Source: JASFBA01 sp034433695 (lineage in GTDB: Bacteria; Chloroflexota; Chloroflexia; DTKN01). From it: 8,978 nucleotides of DNA. The DNA lies in assembly GCA_034433695.1 (NCBI GenBank), contig DAOUAK010000131.1, positions 1 through 8,978 on the forward strand, given 5' to 3'. The notes under the pieces were generated by a model that was not told where the DNA came from, searched no databases, and saw only the letters and a list, made by a program, of their open reading frames with translations. Shown piece after piece: positions 1-5,804 of the stretch; within the stretch, counting starts at the first letter, position 1, and each line of letters begins with the position of its first letter. Position numbers and translations under genes: made by a program.

Positions 1-62
1 CGGCCGACGACCCGATCCTGGAGCGGACGCTGGAGGCGGTCCGGGCCGCCCATCGGCTATAA
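1..62 (+). CDS. C-terminal end of an unidentified upstream protein (partial)
   Basis: Reading from base 3, the frame encodes ADDPILERTLEAVRAAHRL and stops at TAA (60-62). The Ala/Arg/Leu-rich amphipathic helix and GC-rich codon use look like a genuine protein end. The next gene on the same strand starts 48 bases later, so the two could be co-transcribed. Only 19 residues are visible. Other AmmeMemoRadiSam genes often sit beside the radical SAM gene that follows, but nothing in this tail identifies it as one. Function unknown. Confidence 0.5.
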   Translation, partial: ADDPILERTLEAVRAAHRL

Positions 63-63
63 T
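58..63 (+). promoter_or_regulatory. Possible -10 box (TATAAT) ahead of the radical SAM gene
   Basis: A perfect TATAAT overlaps the TAA stop of the upstream gene and would start a transcript near base 70, about 40 bases before the ATG at 111. I find no good -35 hexamer at the expected distance (around 35-40). It is either a weak internal promoter or chance. It is notable only because A/T hexamers are rare in this GC-rich sequence. Confidence 0.25.
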
Positions 64-110
64 TCTGGAGGGCCGCGGCCTGCCGCCGGGGAAAGCAGGG
101 GAACCCACCT

Positions 111-1262
111 ATGGGACAGGGAAAATGGACCCGCCGCGAATTCCTCCAAAGGCTGGGGCGCCTCGGCCTCGGCCTGGGACTGGCCGCCCTGGGGATGCGA
201 AGCCTCCCGGCCTGTAGCCCTTCTTCCCCCCGGGGGCCTACCTTTCCCCCCTCCTCGCACGCATTGCGCTTCCATCGCCGCCTGGCCGAAAATGCCGTCC
301 AGTGTCAGGTCTGTTTCCGAAACTGCGTCATCCCTCCCGGGGCATTCGGCGACTGCCGCAACGTCAAAAATCTGGACGGCCGGGCCTATAACCTGGTCCA
401 CTCTCTGCCTTGCGCCCTGGAGACCGACCCCATCGAGAAGGAGCCGGCCTTTCACATGCTTCCGGGGACGACCATCTTCTGCGTTGCCACGGCCGGGTGC
501 AACTTCCGTTGCAAGAACTGCCAGAACTGGGAATTTTCCCAGCGAACCCTCTGGGAGGTGGAAAACATCCCGGCCGGCCCGGAGCAGATCGTCTGGATGG
601 CCCGGGAGGCCGGCTGCCGGGCCGTCTCTTTGACCTACAACGACCCCATCGCCTTCTATGACTTTATGTTAGACATTCTGGAGGAGGCCCGTCGGGCGGG
701 GTTGCGGACCCTCTGCCACACCAACGGGAGCCTGAATCAAGGGCCGCTCCAGACCCTTCTCGGCCTTCTGGATGCCATCGTCATCGACCTGAAGGGCTTC
801 AGCGATGACTTTTACCGCCGGGTCTGCCAGGCGGAACTGACACCGGTGCTACGGGCACTGGAAGAGATCGGCCAGTCCGGAATCCACCTGGAGATCGTTC
901 ACCTGCTCATCCCCACCCTGAACGACGACCCGGCCGAAACCCGTCGGATGTGTCGCTGGATCGCCGCTACCCTGGGGCCGGATGTTCCCCTGCACTTCCT
1001 GCGCTTCTTTCCGGCCTACCGCCTCCAGCGTCTCCCCGCCACGCCGGTGGAGGCCCTGGAACGGGCCGCCACCATTGCCCTGGAGGAGGGACTCCATTAC
1101 GTCTACATCGGCAACGTCCCCGGCCACGAACGCAACAGCACGTACTGTCCTCGCTGCAGCCGGCGCATCGTGGAACGCATCCACTTTGCCGTCTATGCCG
1201 TGGAACTCGAGGCCGGCCGTTGCCGCTACTGCGGCCAGGCCATCCCCGGCATCTGGGGCTAG
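111..1262 (+). CDS. amrS: AmmeMemoRadiSam-type radical SAM enzyme with Tat/lipoprotein-like signal
   Basis: This 383-residue protein resembles the AmmeMemoRadiSam radical SAM enzymes (pyruvate formate-lyase-activase-like). The reaction of that family is, to my knowledge, not settled. Visible in order: an N-terminal Cys cluster (C65, C68, C72, C82), the family-like stretch DPIEKEP (106-112), the radical SAM motif CxxxCxxC (C130, C134, C137) for the SAM-binding 4Fe-4S cluster, and a C-terminal double CxxC knuckle (C346/C349, C371/C374) ending in IPGIWG. Residues 7-13 are TRREFLQ, followed by a Gly/Leu/Ala hydrophobic run and LPAC with C35: a twin-arginine signal with a lipobox-like end. An export signal is odd for an enzyme that needs SAM and low-potential electrons. 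The ATG at 111 has an AGGGGA ribosome site (97-102) and is the start that includes the signal. The stop overlaps that of the convergent polyferredoxin gene. Family assignment is firm; location and substrate are unknown. Confidence 0.88.
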   Translation: MGQGKWTRREFLQRLGRLGLGLGLAALGMRSLPACSPSSPRGPTFPPSSHALRFHRRLAENAVQCQVCFRNCVIPPGAFGDCRNVKNLDGRAYNLVHSLPCALETDPIEKEPAFHMLPGTTIFCVATAGCNFRCKNCQNWEFSQRTLWEVENIPAGPEQIVWMAREAGCRAVSLTYNDPIAFYDFMLDILEEARRAGLRTLCHTNGSLNQGPLQTLLGLLDAIVIDLKGFSDDFYRRVCQAELTPVLRALEEIGQSGIHLEIVHLLIPTLNDDPAETRRMCRWIAATLGPDVPLHFLRFFPAYRLQRLPATPVEALERAATIALEEGLHYVYIGNVPGHERNSTYCPRCSRRIVERIHFAVYAVELEAGRCRYCGQAIPGIWG

Positions 1263-2701
1263 GCAACGCCGGAAAGAGGCCAGACCTGGATGGCCGCCTC
1301 CCCCTCCACCGGGCAGTTGTACTCGCAGATGCCGCAGCCGATACAGCGCTCGGCAATGACCCGCGGCCGCCTTACCCGGATACTTTCCCCCCAGGGGCTG
1401 AGCACTTCCTCCGGTTGGAGTTCGACCGCCGACCCGACGACCGGGCAGGTATCCCGGCAGACGGTGCAGAGCCGGTTCTCCGTCCAGGTGAGGCAGCGGG
1501 CCGGGTTCACCCAGGCGACGCCGATTACCCAGGCCTGTTTTTCGGCCATCGAGAGGGAACGGATGGCTCCACTGGGGCAGGCCCGTCCGCAGGCGTTACA
1601 GGTATAGCGGCAATAGCCCAGTCGGGGGAGCAAAACCGGCGTCCAGAGGCCCTCCAGCCCCGATTCCAGGAGGGCCGGCCGCAGCGCCCCCGTGGGGCAG
1701 GCGGCCAGGCACGCCCCACAGCGGAGGCAGCGGGCCGATAATTCCTCCTCTACCGCGCCGGGAGGGCGCAGGAGACGCGGAAACCGGCCCCAGGCGCGTC
1801 CTACCCATAGCAGACCACCCAGGAATACGCCGGCTCCCAGGGCCAGCAGAAACGCCCTCCGGGAGGGATCAAAGGCGGAAGTCGCCGCCCGCTCCGGGTG
1901 GCGGCTCCGAGGACGTCTGACCGAAAGCCCCACGGCCTGCCGGGGACAGCGCTCGGCGCACTCCAGACAGAGGATGCACTCCTGCGGGGTACTTTCCCAG
2001 GTGTCCTCCCGGATGGCCCCCATCGGGCAGCAAGTGGCGCACATTCCGCAACCGTTACAGCCGCCTTCAACCTGCCGGCGCAGTCCGGCCGGCCGGGCGA
2101 AGAGGGCCAGCAAGGCCCCCAGCGGGCAAAAGGCCCGGCACCAAAAGCGGGAAACCGCTACGTTCAGGGCCAGGAGGCCGGCCAGGAGAAGAGAGGGGAA
2201 CATATCGGCCGGACGAAAGGTTCCCTCGCCCCCGACCGAGGCCCCCAGGGCCGGCCGGATGAGGCCCACCAGGCCTCGTTCCAGAAGAGATAGGGGAGAG
2301 AGCAGGCTCAGTCCCGGGATGTCCAGCCATGCGCCGGCCAGCAGGGCCAGGAGCAGTCCGTACTTGACCTGACGCCAGGCGGTGGCCGACCGGAGGCGGC
2401 TATGTCGCCGGCCGGTCCACTCCAGAAGCGTCCCCAGCGGGCAAAGCCAACCGCACCAGGCCCGGCCCAGGAGTACCGTAAGGACGAGGAGCCCCAGGGC
2501 CGGAAGGAAGGCGAAGGACAGGGCACGGCCGGCCAGGATCGTACCCAGGCCGGCCGCCATGTCCAGCCGGAGGAACCAACTCCCCGCTTCCGGGGCAATT
2601 CCCAGGCAGGATAAAGCGACGGCTCCGAGGAAGAGCACCAAAGAGAGGGCTTGGCTGCCGCGTCGCCAGAAGCGCCAGCGCCGGCGGGGAACCGGCCTCA
2701 T
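1259..2701 (-). CDS. NapH-NapG/MauM-like fused membrane polyferredoxin (six 4Fe-4S motifs)
   Basis: This 480-residue protein joins two modules that are usually separate. Residues 1-205 are NapH-like: about four hydrophobic segments (about 17-35, 62-80, 112-130, 168-185) and two CxxxCP motifs (C83/C87, C188/C192). Two ferredoxin motifs follow (C215-C225, C242-C252). Residues 280-300 (SRRAFLLALG plus a hydrophobic run) look like the twin-arginine/anchor start of MauM/NapG. Four more cluster motifs come next: C325-C335, C364-C375 (CxxxCxxCxxxCP), C403/C412/C415/C419 and C453-C463. NapH/NapG-type proteins pass electrons between the quinone pool and periplasmic partners, and a similar relay is likely here. 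The ATG overlaps the stop of the SRPBCC gene (ATGA), implying translational coupling. The end overlaps the convergent radical SAM gene. No nitrate reductase or methylamine dehydrogenase gene is in view, so the electron partner is unknown. The internal RR is probably now a stop-transfer or signal-anchor segment. Confidence 0.85.
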   Translation of the reverse strand: MRPVPRRRWRFWRRGSQALSLVLFLGAVALSCLGIAPEAGSWFLRLDMAAGLGTILAGRALSFAFLPALGLLVLTVLLGRAWCGWLCPLGTLLEWTGRRHSRLRSATAWRQVKYGLLLALLAGAWLDIPGLSLLSPLSLLERGLVGLIRPALGASVGGEGTFRPADMFPSLLLAGLLALNVAVSRFWCRAFCPLGALLALFARPAGLRRQVEGGCNGCGMCATCCPMGAIREDTWESTPQECILCLECAERCPRQAVGLSVRRPRSRHPERAATSAFDPSRRAFLLALGAGVFLGGLLWVGRAWGRFPRLLRPPGAVEEELSARCLRCGACLAACPTGALRPALLESGLEGLWTPVLLPRLGYCRYTCNACGRACPSGAIRSLSMAEKQAWVIGVAWVNPARCLTWTENRLCTVCRDTCPVVGSAVELQPEEVLSPWGESIRVRRPRVIAERCIGCGICEYNCPVEGEAAIQVWPLSGVA

Positions 2702-3138
2702 ACCTCTTCCATCTTCCGCTTCAGTTGCTCCAGGCCCTCGGAAACCCCCTGCTCCATGGCCCTTTGCACGGCCAGCCGGTCGGCGATCTGCCCCAGGATG
2801 CCTCCCGGCAGTTCATAGTCGCTTACAAAGGTGACCCGGCAGCCGAGCGGGGAGGGCTCGAGCAGGTAGGTGGTGCTGTTTTTCATCCCCGAGATGGAGG
2901 AAAAGGCCAGTTTCTGGTTGGGAATCTCCTCCTGGACCTCGCTTTCGAACTCGACGGGGACGCCGAGAATCTGGAGCGTGATCTTGAAGCGGTCTCCGGG
3001 GCGGTACTCGACCGGCCGGGTGAATTCAAAGCCGGTCACCATCGGCATGTACTCGAGGGCCGAGGTCCCCCGGACGATGTATTGCCAGACCTTTTCCACC
3101 GGGGCGGCGATCTCCACACTCTTTTCAAAGTGAGCCAT
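2698..3138 (-). CDS. SRPBCC-family protein (polyketide cyclase/CoxG-like START fold)
   Basis: This 146-residue protein opens with MAHFEKSVEIAAPVEKVWQY, the typical first strand and helix of SRPBCC/START-like proteins. A central run of alternating beta strands (about 50-115) and a long C-terminal helix (about 118-144, ending LKRKMEEV) complete the fold. Such proteins hold a hydrophobic ligand in a cavity. Members act as aromatase/cyclases, lipid carriers or assembly helpers such as CoxG, and sequence alone does not say which. No signal peptide is visible, so it is probably cytosolic or membrane-associated. The ATG at 3138 has a strong AAGGAG ribosome site eight bases upstream. It is preceded by the zinc-ribbon gene (49-base gap) and overlaps the polyferredoxin start by four bases, so it probably shares an mRNA with both. 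Confidence 0.82.
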   Translation of the reverse strand: MAHFEKSVEIAAPVEKVWQYIVRGTSALEYMPMVTGFEFTRPVEYRPGDRFKITLQILGVPVEFESEVQEEIPNQKLAFSSISGMKNSTTYLLEPSPLGCRVTFVSDYELPGGILGQIADRLAVQRAMEQGVSEGLEQLKRKMEEV

Positions 3139-3187
3139 CGCTTTCTCCTTTCGCCGGGCGGTCGGCCGAAAGGTTTGCCTCCTGAGA

Positions 3188-3397
3188 TCACCGAAAGCGC
3201 GGCCACGATTTATCGGGCCGCCAGCCGTGGGTCGGGGTGCGCAGGAAGGGATTATCTTCCCAGGGTTCCAGGCGCTGGACGGCCCAGCGGTGGCCGCAGT
3301 GAGGACACTGGCGGAACCAGTGGCGAACGCCCAGACGATCGACCGTGTACCTTTCCGGGGAAGCCGTCTTTCCGCACACGGGGCACCTCTCGTCCAT
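3188..3397 (-). CDS. Small double-CxxC zinc-ribbon protein
   Basis: This 69-residue protein has CPVCG (C5/C8) and CPHCGHRW (C31/C34), a four-cysteine zinc ribbon, followed by a Trp/Pro/Arg-rich tail with no further Cys pair. I do not recognise a specific family. Similar mini ribbons can be nucleic-acid or protein adaptors, or small metal-binding regulators. I chose the ATG at 3397 because GAGGGGG lies six bases upstream. A TTG at 3433 would add 12 residues but falls inside the inverted repeat at 3409-3436 and lacks a convincing ribosome site. It is the first gene of the likely operon with the SRPBCC and polyferredoxin genes, behind a leader of about 120 bases. Confidence 0.7.
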   Translation of the reverse strand: MDERCPVCGKTASPERYTVDRLGVRHWFRQCPHCGHRWAVQRLEPWEDNPFLRTPTHGWRPDKSWPRFR

Positions 3398-3408
3398 AGC
3401 CCACCCCC

Positions 3409-3436
3409 TCTTTGTCCGGAGTTGGCCGGACAAAGA
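3409..3436 (-). promoter_or_regulatory. Perfect 11-bp inverted repeat just upstream of the zinc-ribbon start
   Basis: TCTTTGTCCGG (3409-3419) and its exact reverse complement CCGGACAAAGA (3426-3436) are separated by six bases. On the minus strand the downstream arm ends in AAAGA and runs directly into the GAGGGGG ribosome site of the zinc-ribbon gene. It could be a protein operator, since the symmetry is operator-like, or an RNA hairpin affecting ribosome access. I do not recognise the half-site as belonging to a named regulator. Confidence 0.6.
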
Positions 3437-3437
3437 A

Positions 3438-3462
3438 CCCGGCCGGCAAGGCCCCGGCCGGG
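3438..3462 (-). promoter_or_regulatory. Second leader hairpin, GC-rich 9-bp stem
   Basis: CCCGGCCGG (3438-3446) and CCGGCCGGG (3454-3462) form a perfect 9-bp stem with a seven-base loop. On the minus strand it is transcribed before the repeat at 3409-3436 and is followed by TTCTTTG. It therefore resembles a weak intrinsic terminator or attenuator, but the T tract is short and interrupted. GGCCGG words are common in this window, which lowers the significance of this stem alone. Confidence 0.4.
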
Positions 3463-3525
3463 CAGCAGAGAAAGGTTCCTTCGTGCGGCGGTATCCGGGC
3501 CTACGGCCAGGACCCTTCTGTTTCT

Positions 3526-3554
3526 ATTATACTACATCTCATCGCAAATGTCTA
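3526..3554 (-). promoter_or_regulatory. Promoter of the zinc-ribbon/SRPBCC/polyferredoxin operon
   Basis: On the minus strand, TAGACA (3554-3549, five of six matches to TTGACA) is followed after exactly 17 bases by a perfect TATAAT (3531-3526). Transcription would start near 3519 and give a leader of about 122 bases, containing both inverted repeats, before the ATG at 3397. It reads like a standard housekeeping-sigma promoter and is back to back with the peptidase promoter. Confidence 0.75.
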
Positions 3555-3562
3555 TACCCCAT

Positions 3563-3591
3563 TTGAAAAAAATTCCTCCCGGTGCTATAAT
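3563..3591 (+). promoter_or_regulatory. Promoter of the M42 peptidase pair
   Basis: TTGAAA (3563-3568), a 17-base spacer and a perfect TATAAT (3586-3591) preceded by TGC (extended -10) make a near-ideal housekeeping promoter. The expected start near 3598 leaves a short leader of about 25 bases before the TTG start at 3623. The -35 lies nine bases from that of the opposing promoter, so the two polymerase sites overlap and probably compete. Confidence 0.8.
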
Positions 3592-3609
3592 GCCCTCGCA
3601 TTTTCAGAC

Positions 3610-3616
3610 GAGGAGG
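3610..3616 (+). promoter_or_regulatory. Ribosome binding site fixing a TTG start
   Basis: GAGGAGG is followed after six bases (ATCACC) by TTG at 3623. No in-frame ATG in this stretch has a comparable site before the conserved N-terminal sequence LLRELSEAEGVSG, so this decides the start of the first M42 gene. Confidence 0.75.
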
Positions 3617-3622
3617 ATCACC

Positions 3623-4663
3623 TTGGATATTGCGGCATTGCTCCGAGAACTCAGCGAGGCCGAGGGCGTCTCGGGCTACGAGATGGAAGTGCGCGAGCGG
3701 ATCGCCGAGGCGATGCGCCCCTATGTGGATGAACTTCGCACCGATGCCATGGGCAACCTCATCGGCCTGAAGCGCGGCACCGGCCCGGAACCCCGCCGTA
3801 AGGTCATGCTGGCCGGCCACATGGACGAAATCGGCCTCATCGTCACCCAGATCGAAAAGGGCTTCCTCCACTTTACCGAGGTGGGGGGCTACGATCTCCG
3901 CATCCTCCCCGGTCAGGAGGTCATCGTCCACGGCCGTAAGCCCTACCCGGGCATCGTTGCCACCCGCCCTCCCCATGTCCTCACCCCGGAGGAACGGAAC
4001 CAGGTGCCGAAGATGGAGGAACTCCTCATCGACATTGGCCTGCCCCCCGAGGAGGTGGAAGCGGAGGTCCACGTCGGCGACCTCATTACCCTCCGCGTTC
4101 CCTGCACATCTCTACGCAACGAGCGGATGGCCGGCAAGGCCTTCGATGACCGGGCGGCCGTGGTGGCCATTGTGGTCTGCCTGGAGGAACTGGGCCGGCT
4201 ACGCCACACCTGGGACGTCTACGCCGTGGCCACGGTGCAGGAGGAGATCGGCATCCGCGGGGCCATCACCAGTACCTTCGGCATCGCCCCCGACATGGGC
4301 ATCGCCATCGACGTCACCCACGGCGATATGCCCGGCGTACCCGATACCGACACCGTGGAACTGGGCAAAGGCCCTTCCATCGCCACCGGGCCCAACATTC
4401 ACCCCAAGGTCTTCGAGGCCCTGGTGGAAACAGCCCGCCGCAACGAGATCCCCTACCAGATCGAAGCCGCTCCCGGCCCCACCGGCACCGACGCCTGGGC
4501 CATCCAGGTCAGCCGTAGTGGGGTGCCCACCGGACTTCTGGGCATCCCTCTGCGCTATATGCATAACCCGGTCGAAACGCTGGACCTGAACGACGTCCGC
4601 CGTGCCGGAAGGCTGCTTGCCCTGACCATTGCCCGGCTGGATGAAGTGGACCTCTCCCGTTAG
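3623..4663 (+). CDS. M42-family metallo-aminopeptidase (TET type), first copy
   Basis: This 346-residue protein has all the expected di-metal and catalytic residues of M42 enzymes (FrvX/YsdC/TET). These are H66 and D68 in GHMDEIG, the bridging D175 in FDDRA, general base and ligand E207/E208 in VQEEIGIRG, D230 in AIDVTHGD, and H314 in RYMHNP. Family members form roughly 12-subunit tetrahedral cytosolic particles that trim N-terminal residues from short peptides. Residue specificity cannot be read here. I place the start at TTG 3623 because GAGGAGG ends six bases upstream and a promoter lies just ahead. The open frame runs back to 3227, but that part is antisense to the zinc-ribbon gene and unlike M42. 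A paralogue follows 17 bases downstream in the likely same operon. Confidence 0.93.
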   Translation: MDIAALLRELSEAEGVSGYEMEVRERIAEAMRPYVDELRTDAMGNLIGLKRGTGPEPRRKVMLAGHMDEIGLIVTQIEKGFLHFTEVGGYDLRILPGQEVIVHGRKPYPGIVATRPPHVLTPEERNQVPKMEELLIDIGLPPEEVEAEVHVGDLITLRVPCTSLRNERMAGKAFDDRAAVVAIVVCLEELGRLRHTWDVYAVATVQEEIGIRGAITSTFGIAPDMGIAIDVTHGDMPGVPDTDTVELGKGPSIATGPNIHPKVFEALVETARRNEIPYQIEAAPGPTGTDAWAIQVSRSGVPTGLLGIPLRYMHNPVETLDLNDVRRAGRLLALTIARLDEVDLSR

Positions 4664-4680
4664 CAGAACGGAGGAAAACC

Positions 4681-5703
4681 TTGTTGCTCCAGAAACTTTC
4701 CGATGCCCGGGGTGTCTCGGGAAATGAAGACGCCGTCCGCGAAATCTTGCTGGAGGAAATTCGCCCCCACGTGGACGACTGCCGCGTGGACAGCCTGGGG
4801 AACTTGATCGCTACCGTCCGCACCCGGAAAGAGCCGGCCCACCGGGTGATGCTGGCCGCCCACATGGACGAAATCGGCCTGATGGTCGTCCAGGTGGGAA
4901 AAGACGGGATGCTCCGCTTCCGCCCGGTCGGGGGCATCGATCCCCGTGTCCTGCCCGGTAAGCGCGTCCTGGTGGGCAAGGACGGCATACCCGGCATCAT
5001 CGGGCTGAAAGCCGTACACCTCCTTACCCCGGAAGAAGAGCGCCAGGTCGTCCGCGTCGAGCAGATGTACATTGACATCGGCGCCAAAAACAGGGAGGAT
5101 GCCGAAGCGGTGGTGCGGGTGGGCGATTATGCCGCCTTCGATTCCCGCTCCGAAGTGCTGGGCCGCCTCTTCAAGGGCAAGGCGCTGGACGACCGGGCCG
5201 GCTGCGCCGTCCTGGCCGAACTGGTCAAGGAGCGGTACGAAGTAGAAGTGGTGGCCGCCTTTACGGTACAGGAAGAGGTGGGGTTACGGGGGGCGCGGGT
5301 GGCGGCCTATGCCGTCGAGCCGGAGATCGGCATCGCCCTGGAGGGCACCATCTGCGACGACCTGCCGCGCAAGGGAGACCATACCCCGGTAACCCGGCTG
5401 GGCAAGGGGCCGGCCATCACGGTGATGGATCGCTCGGTCATCGCCGACCGACGCCTCCTGGACCTGCTTGTGCGCACGGCCGAGGAGGAGAACCTGCCTT
5501 ACCAGTTCAAAGCCCCCGGCCTGGGCGGAACCGACGCCGGAGCCATCCACCTGGCGCGGGAGGGCATCCCCTCGATCGCCGTGGCCGTCCCGGCCCGCTT
5601 CATCCATACCCCGGTGGGCTTCCTTCACCTGGACGATTTCGAGCACACCGTGGCCCTCATGAAGGCCTTCCTGCACCGTCTGGACCGATTTCTGTGGGGG
5701 TAG
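4681..5703 (+). CDS. M42-family metallo-aminopeptidase (TET type), second copy
   Basis: This 340-residue paralogue of the preceding gene keeps the active-site set: H61/D63 (AHMDEIG), D170 (LDDRAG), E198/E199 (VQEEVGLRG) and H309 (FIHTP). The ligand that is Asp230 in the first copy is Glu221 here (ALEGT), a variation I know from other M42 members and one that can go with different metal or substrate preference. By eye the copies are clearly diverged: the loops after HLLTPEE and around residues 220-235 differ. This is therefore an old duplication, not a recent one. The start is TTG 4681 (a second TTG follows at 4684), with GGAGG six bases upstream. The 17-base gap and lack of a terminator imply co-transcription. 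Tandem M42 copies may build separate or mixed TET particles. Confidence 0.92.
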   Translation: MLLQKLSDARGVSGNEDAVREILLEEIRPHVDDCRVDSLGNLIATVRTRKEPAHRVMLAAHMDEIGLMVVQVGKDGMLRFRPVGGIDPRVLPGKRVLVGKDGIPGIIGLKAVHLLTPEEERQVVRVEQMYIDIGAKNREDAEAVVRVGDYAAFDSRSEVLGRLFKGKALDDRAGCAVLAELVKERYEVEVVAAFTVQEEVGLRGARVAAYAVEPEIGIALEGTICDDLPRKGDHTPVTRLGKGPAITVMDRSVIADRRLLDLLVRTAEEENLPYQFKAPGLGGTDAGAIHLAREGIPSIAVAVPARFIHTPVGFLHLDDFEHTVALMKAFLHRLDRFLWG

Positions 5704-5744
5704 GGGTCTTTCCGGGAACCCGTGCCGGAAGCGTTCGTAGACGA

Positions 5745-5763
5745 GCGAAGGCCACGCCTTCGC
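5745..5763. terminator. Hairpin between convergent genes, possible weak bidirectional terminator
   Basis: GCGAAGGC and GCCTTCGC form a perfect 8-bp stem around a three-base loop, between the M42 operon stop (5703) and the stop of the minus-strand metallopeptidase (5805). Position and strength suit a bidirectional transcription stop. Neither side has a T tract, so it does not meet the usual intrinsic-terminator rule. Confidence 0.4.
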
Positions 5764-5804
5764 CTGTCGGGGAGGGGGTTGGGAGATTCTACATGCGGAG
5801 ACGA

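Noticed and set aside
950..1741. Plus-strand open frame spanning the 3' end of the radical SAM gene and the polyferredoxin gene
   Set aside because: It overlaps two confidently identified genes in other frames, and its Arg/Pro/Gly-rich translation has no recognisable motif.
1692..2372. Plus-strand open frame within the polyferredoxin gene
   Set aside because: It is antisense to a gene with six clear cluster motifs, and its Arg/Pro/Ala-rich composition is typical of GC-rich shadow frames.
3227..3622. N-terminal extension of the first M42 peptidase
   Set aside because: It is antisense to the zinc-ribbon gene and its operon promoter, looks unlike M42 sequence, and the TTG at 3623 has a strong ribosome site and promoter right ahead.
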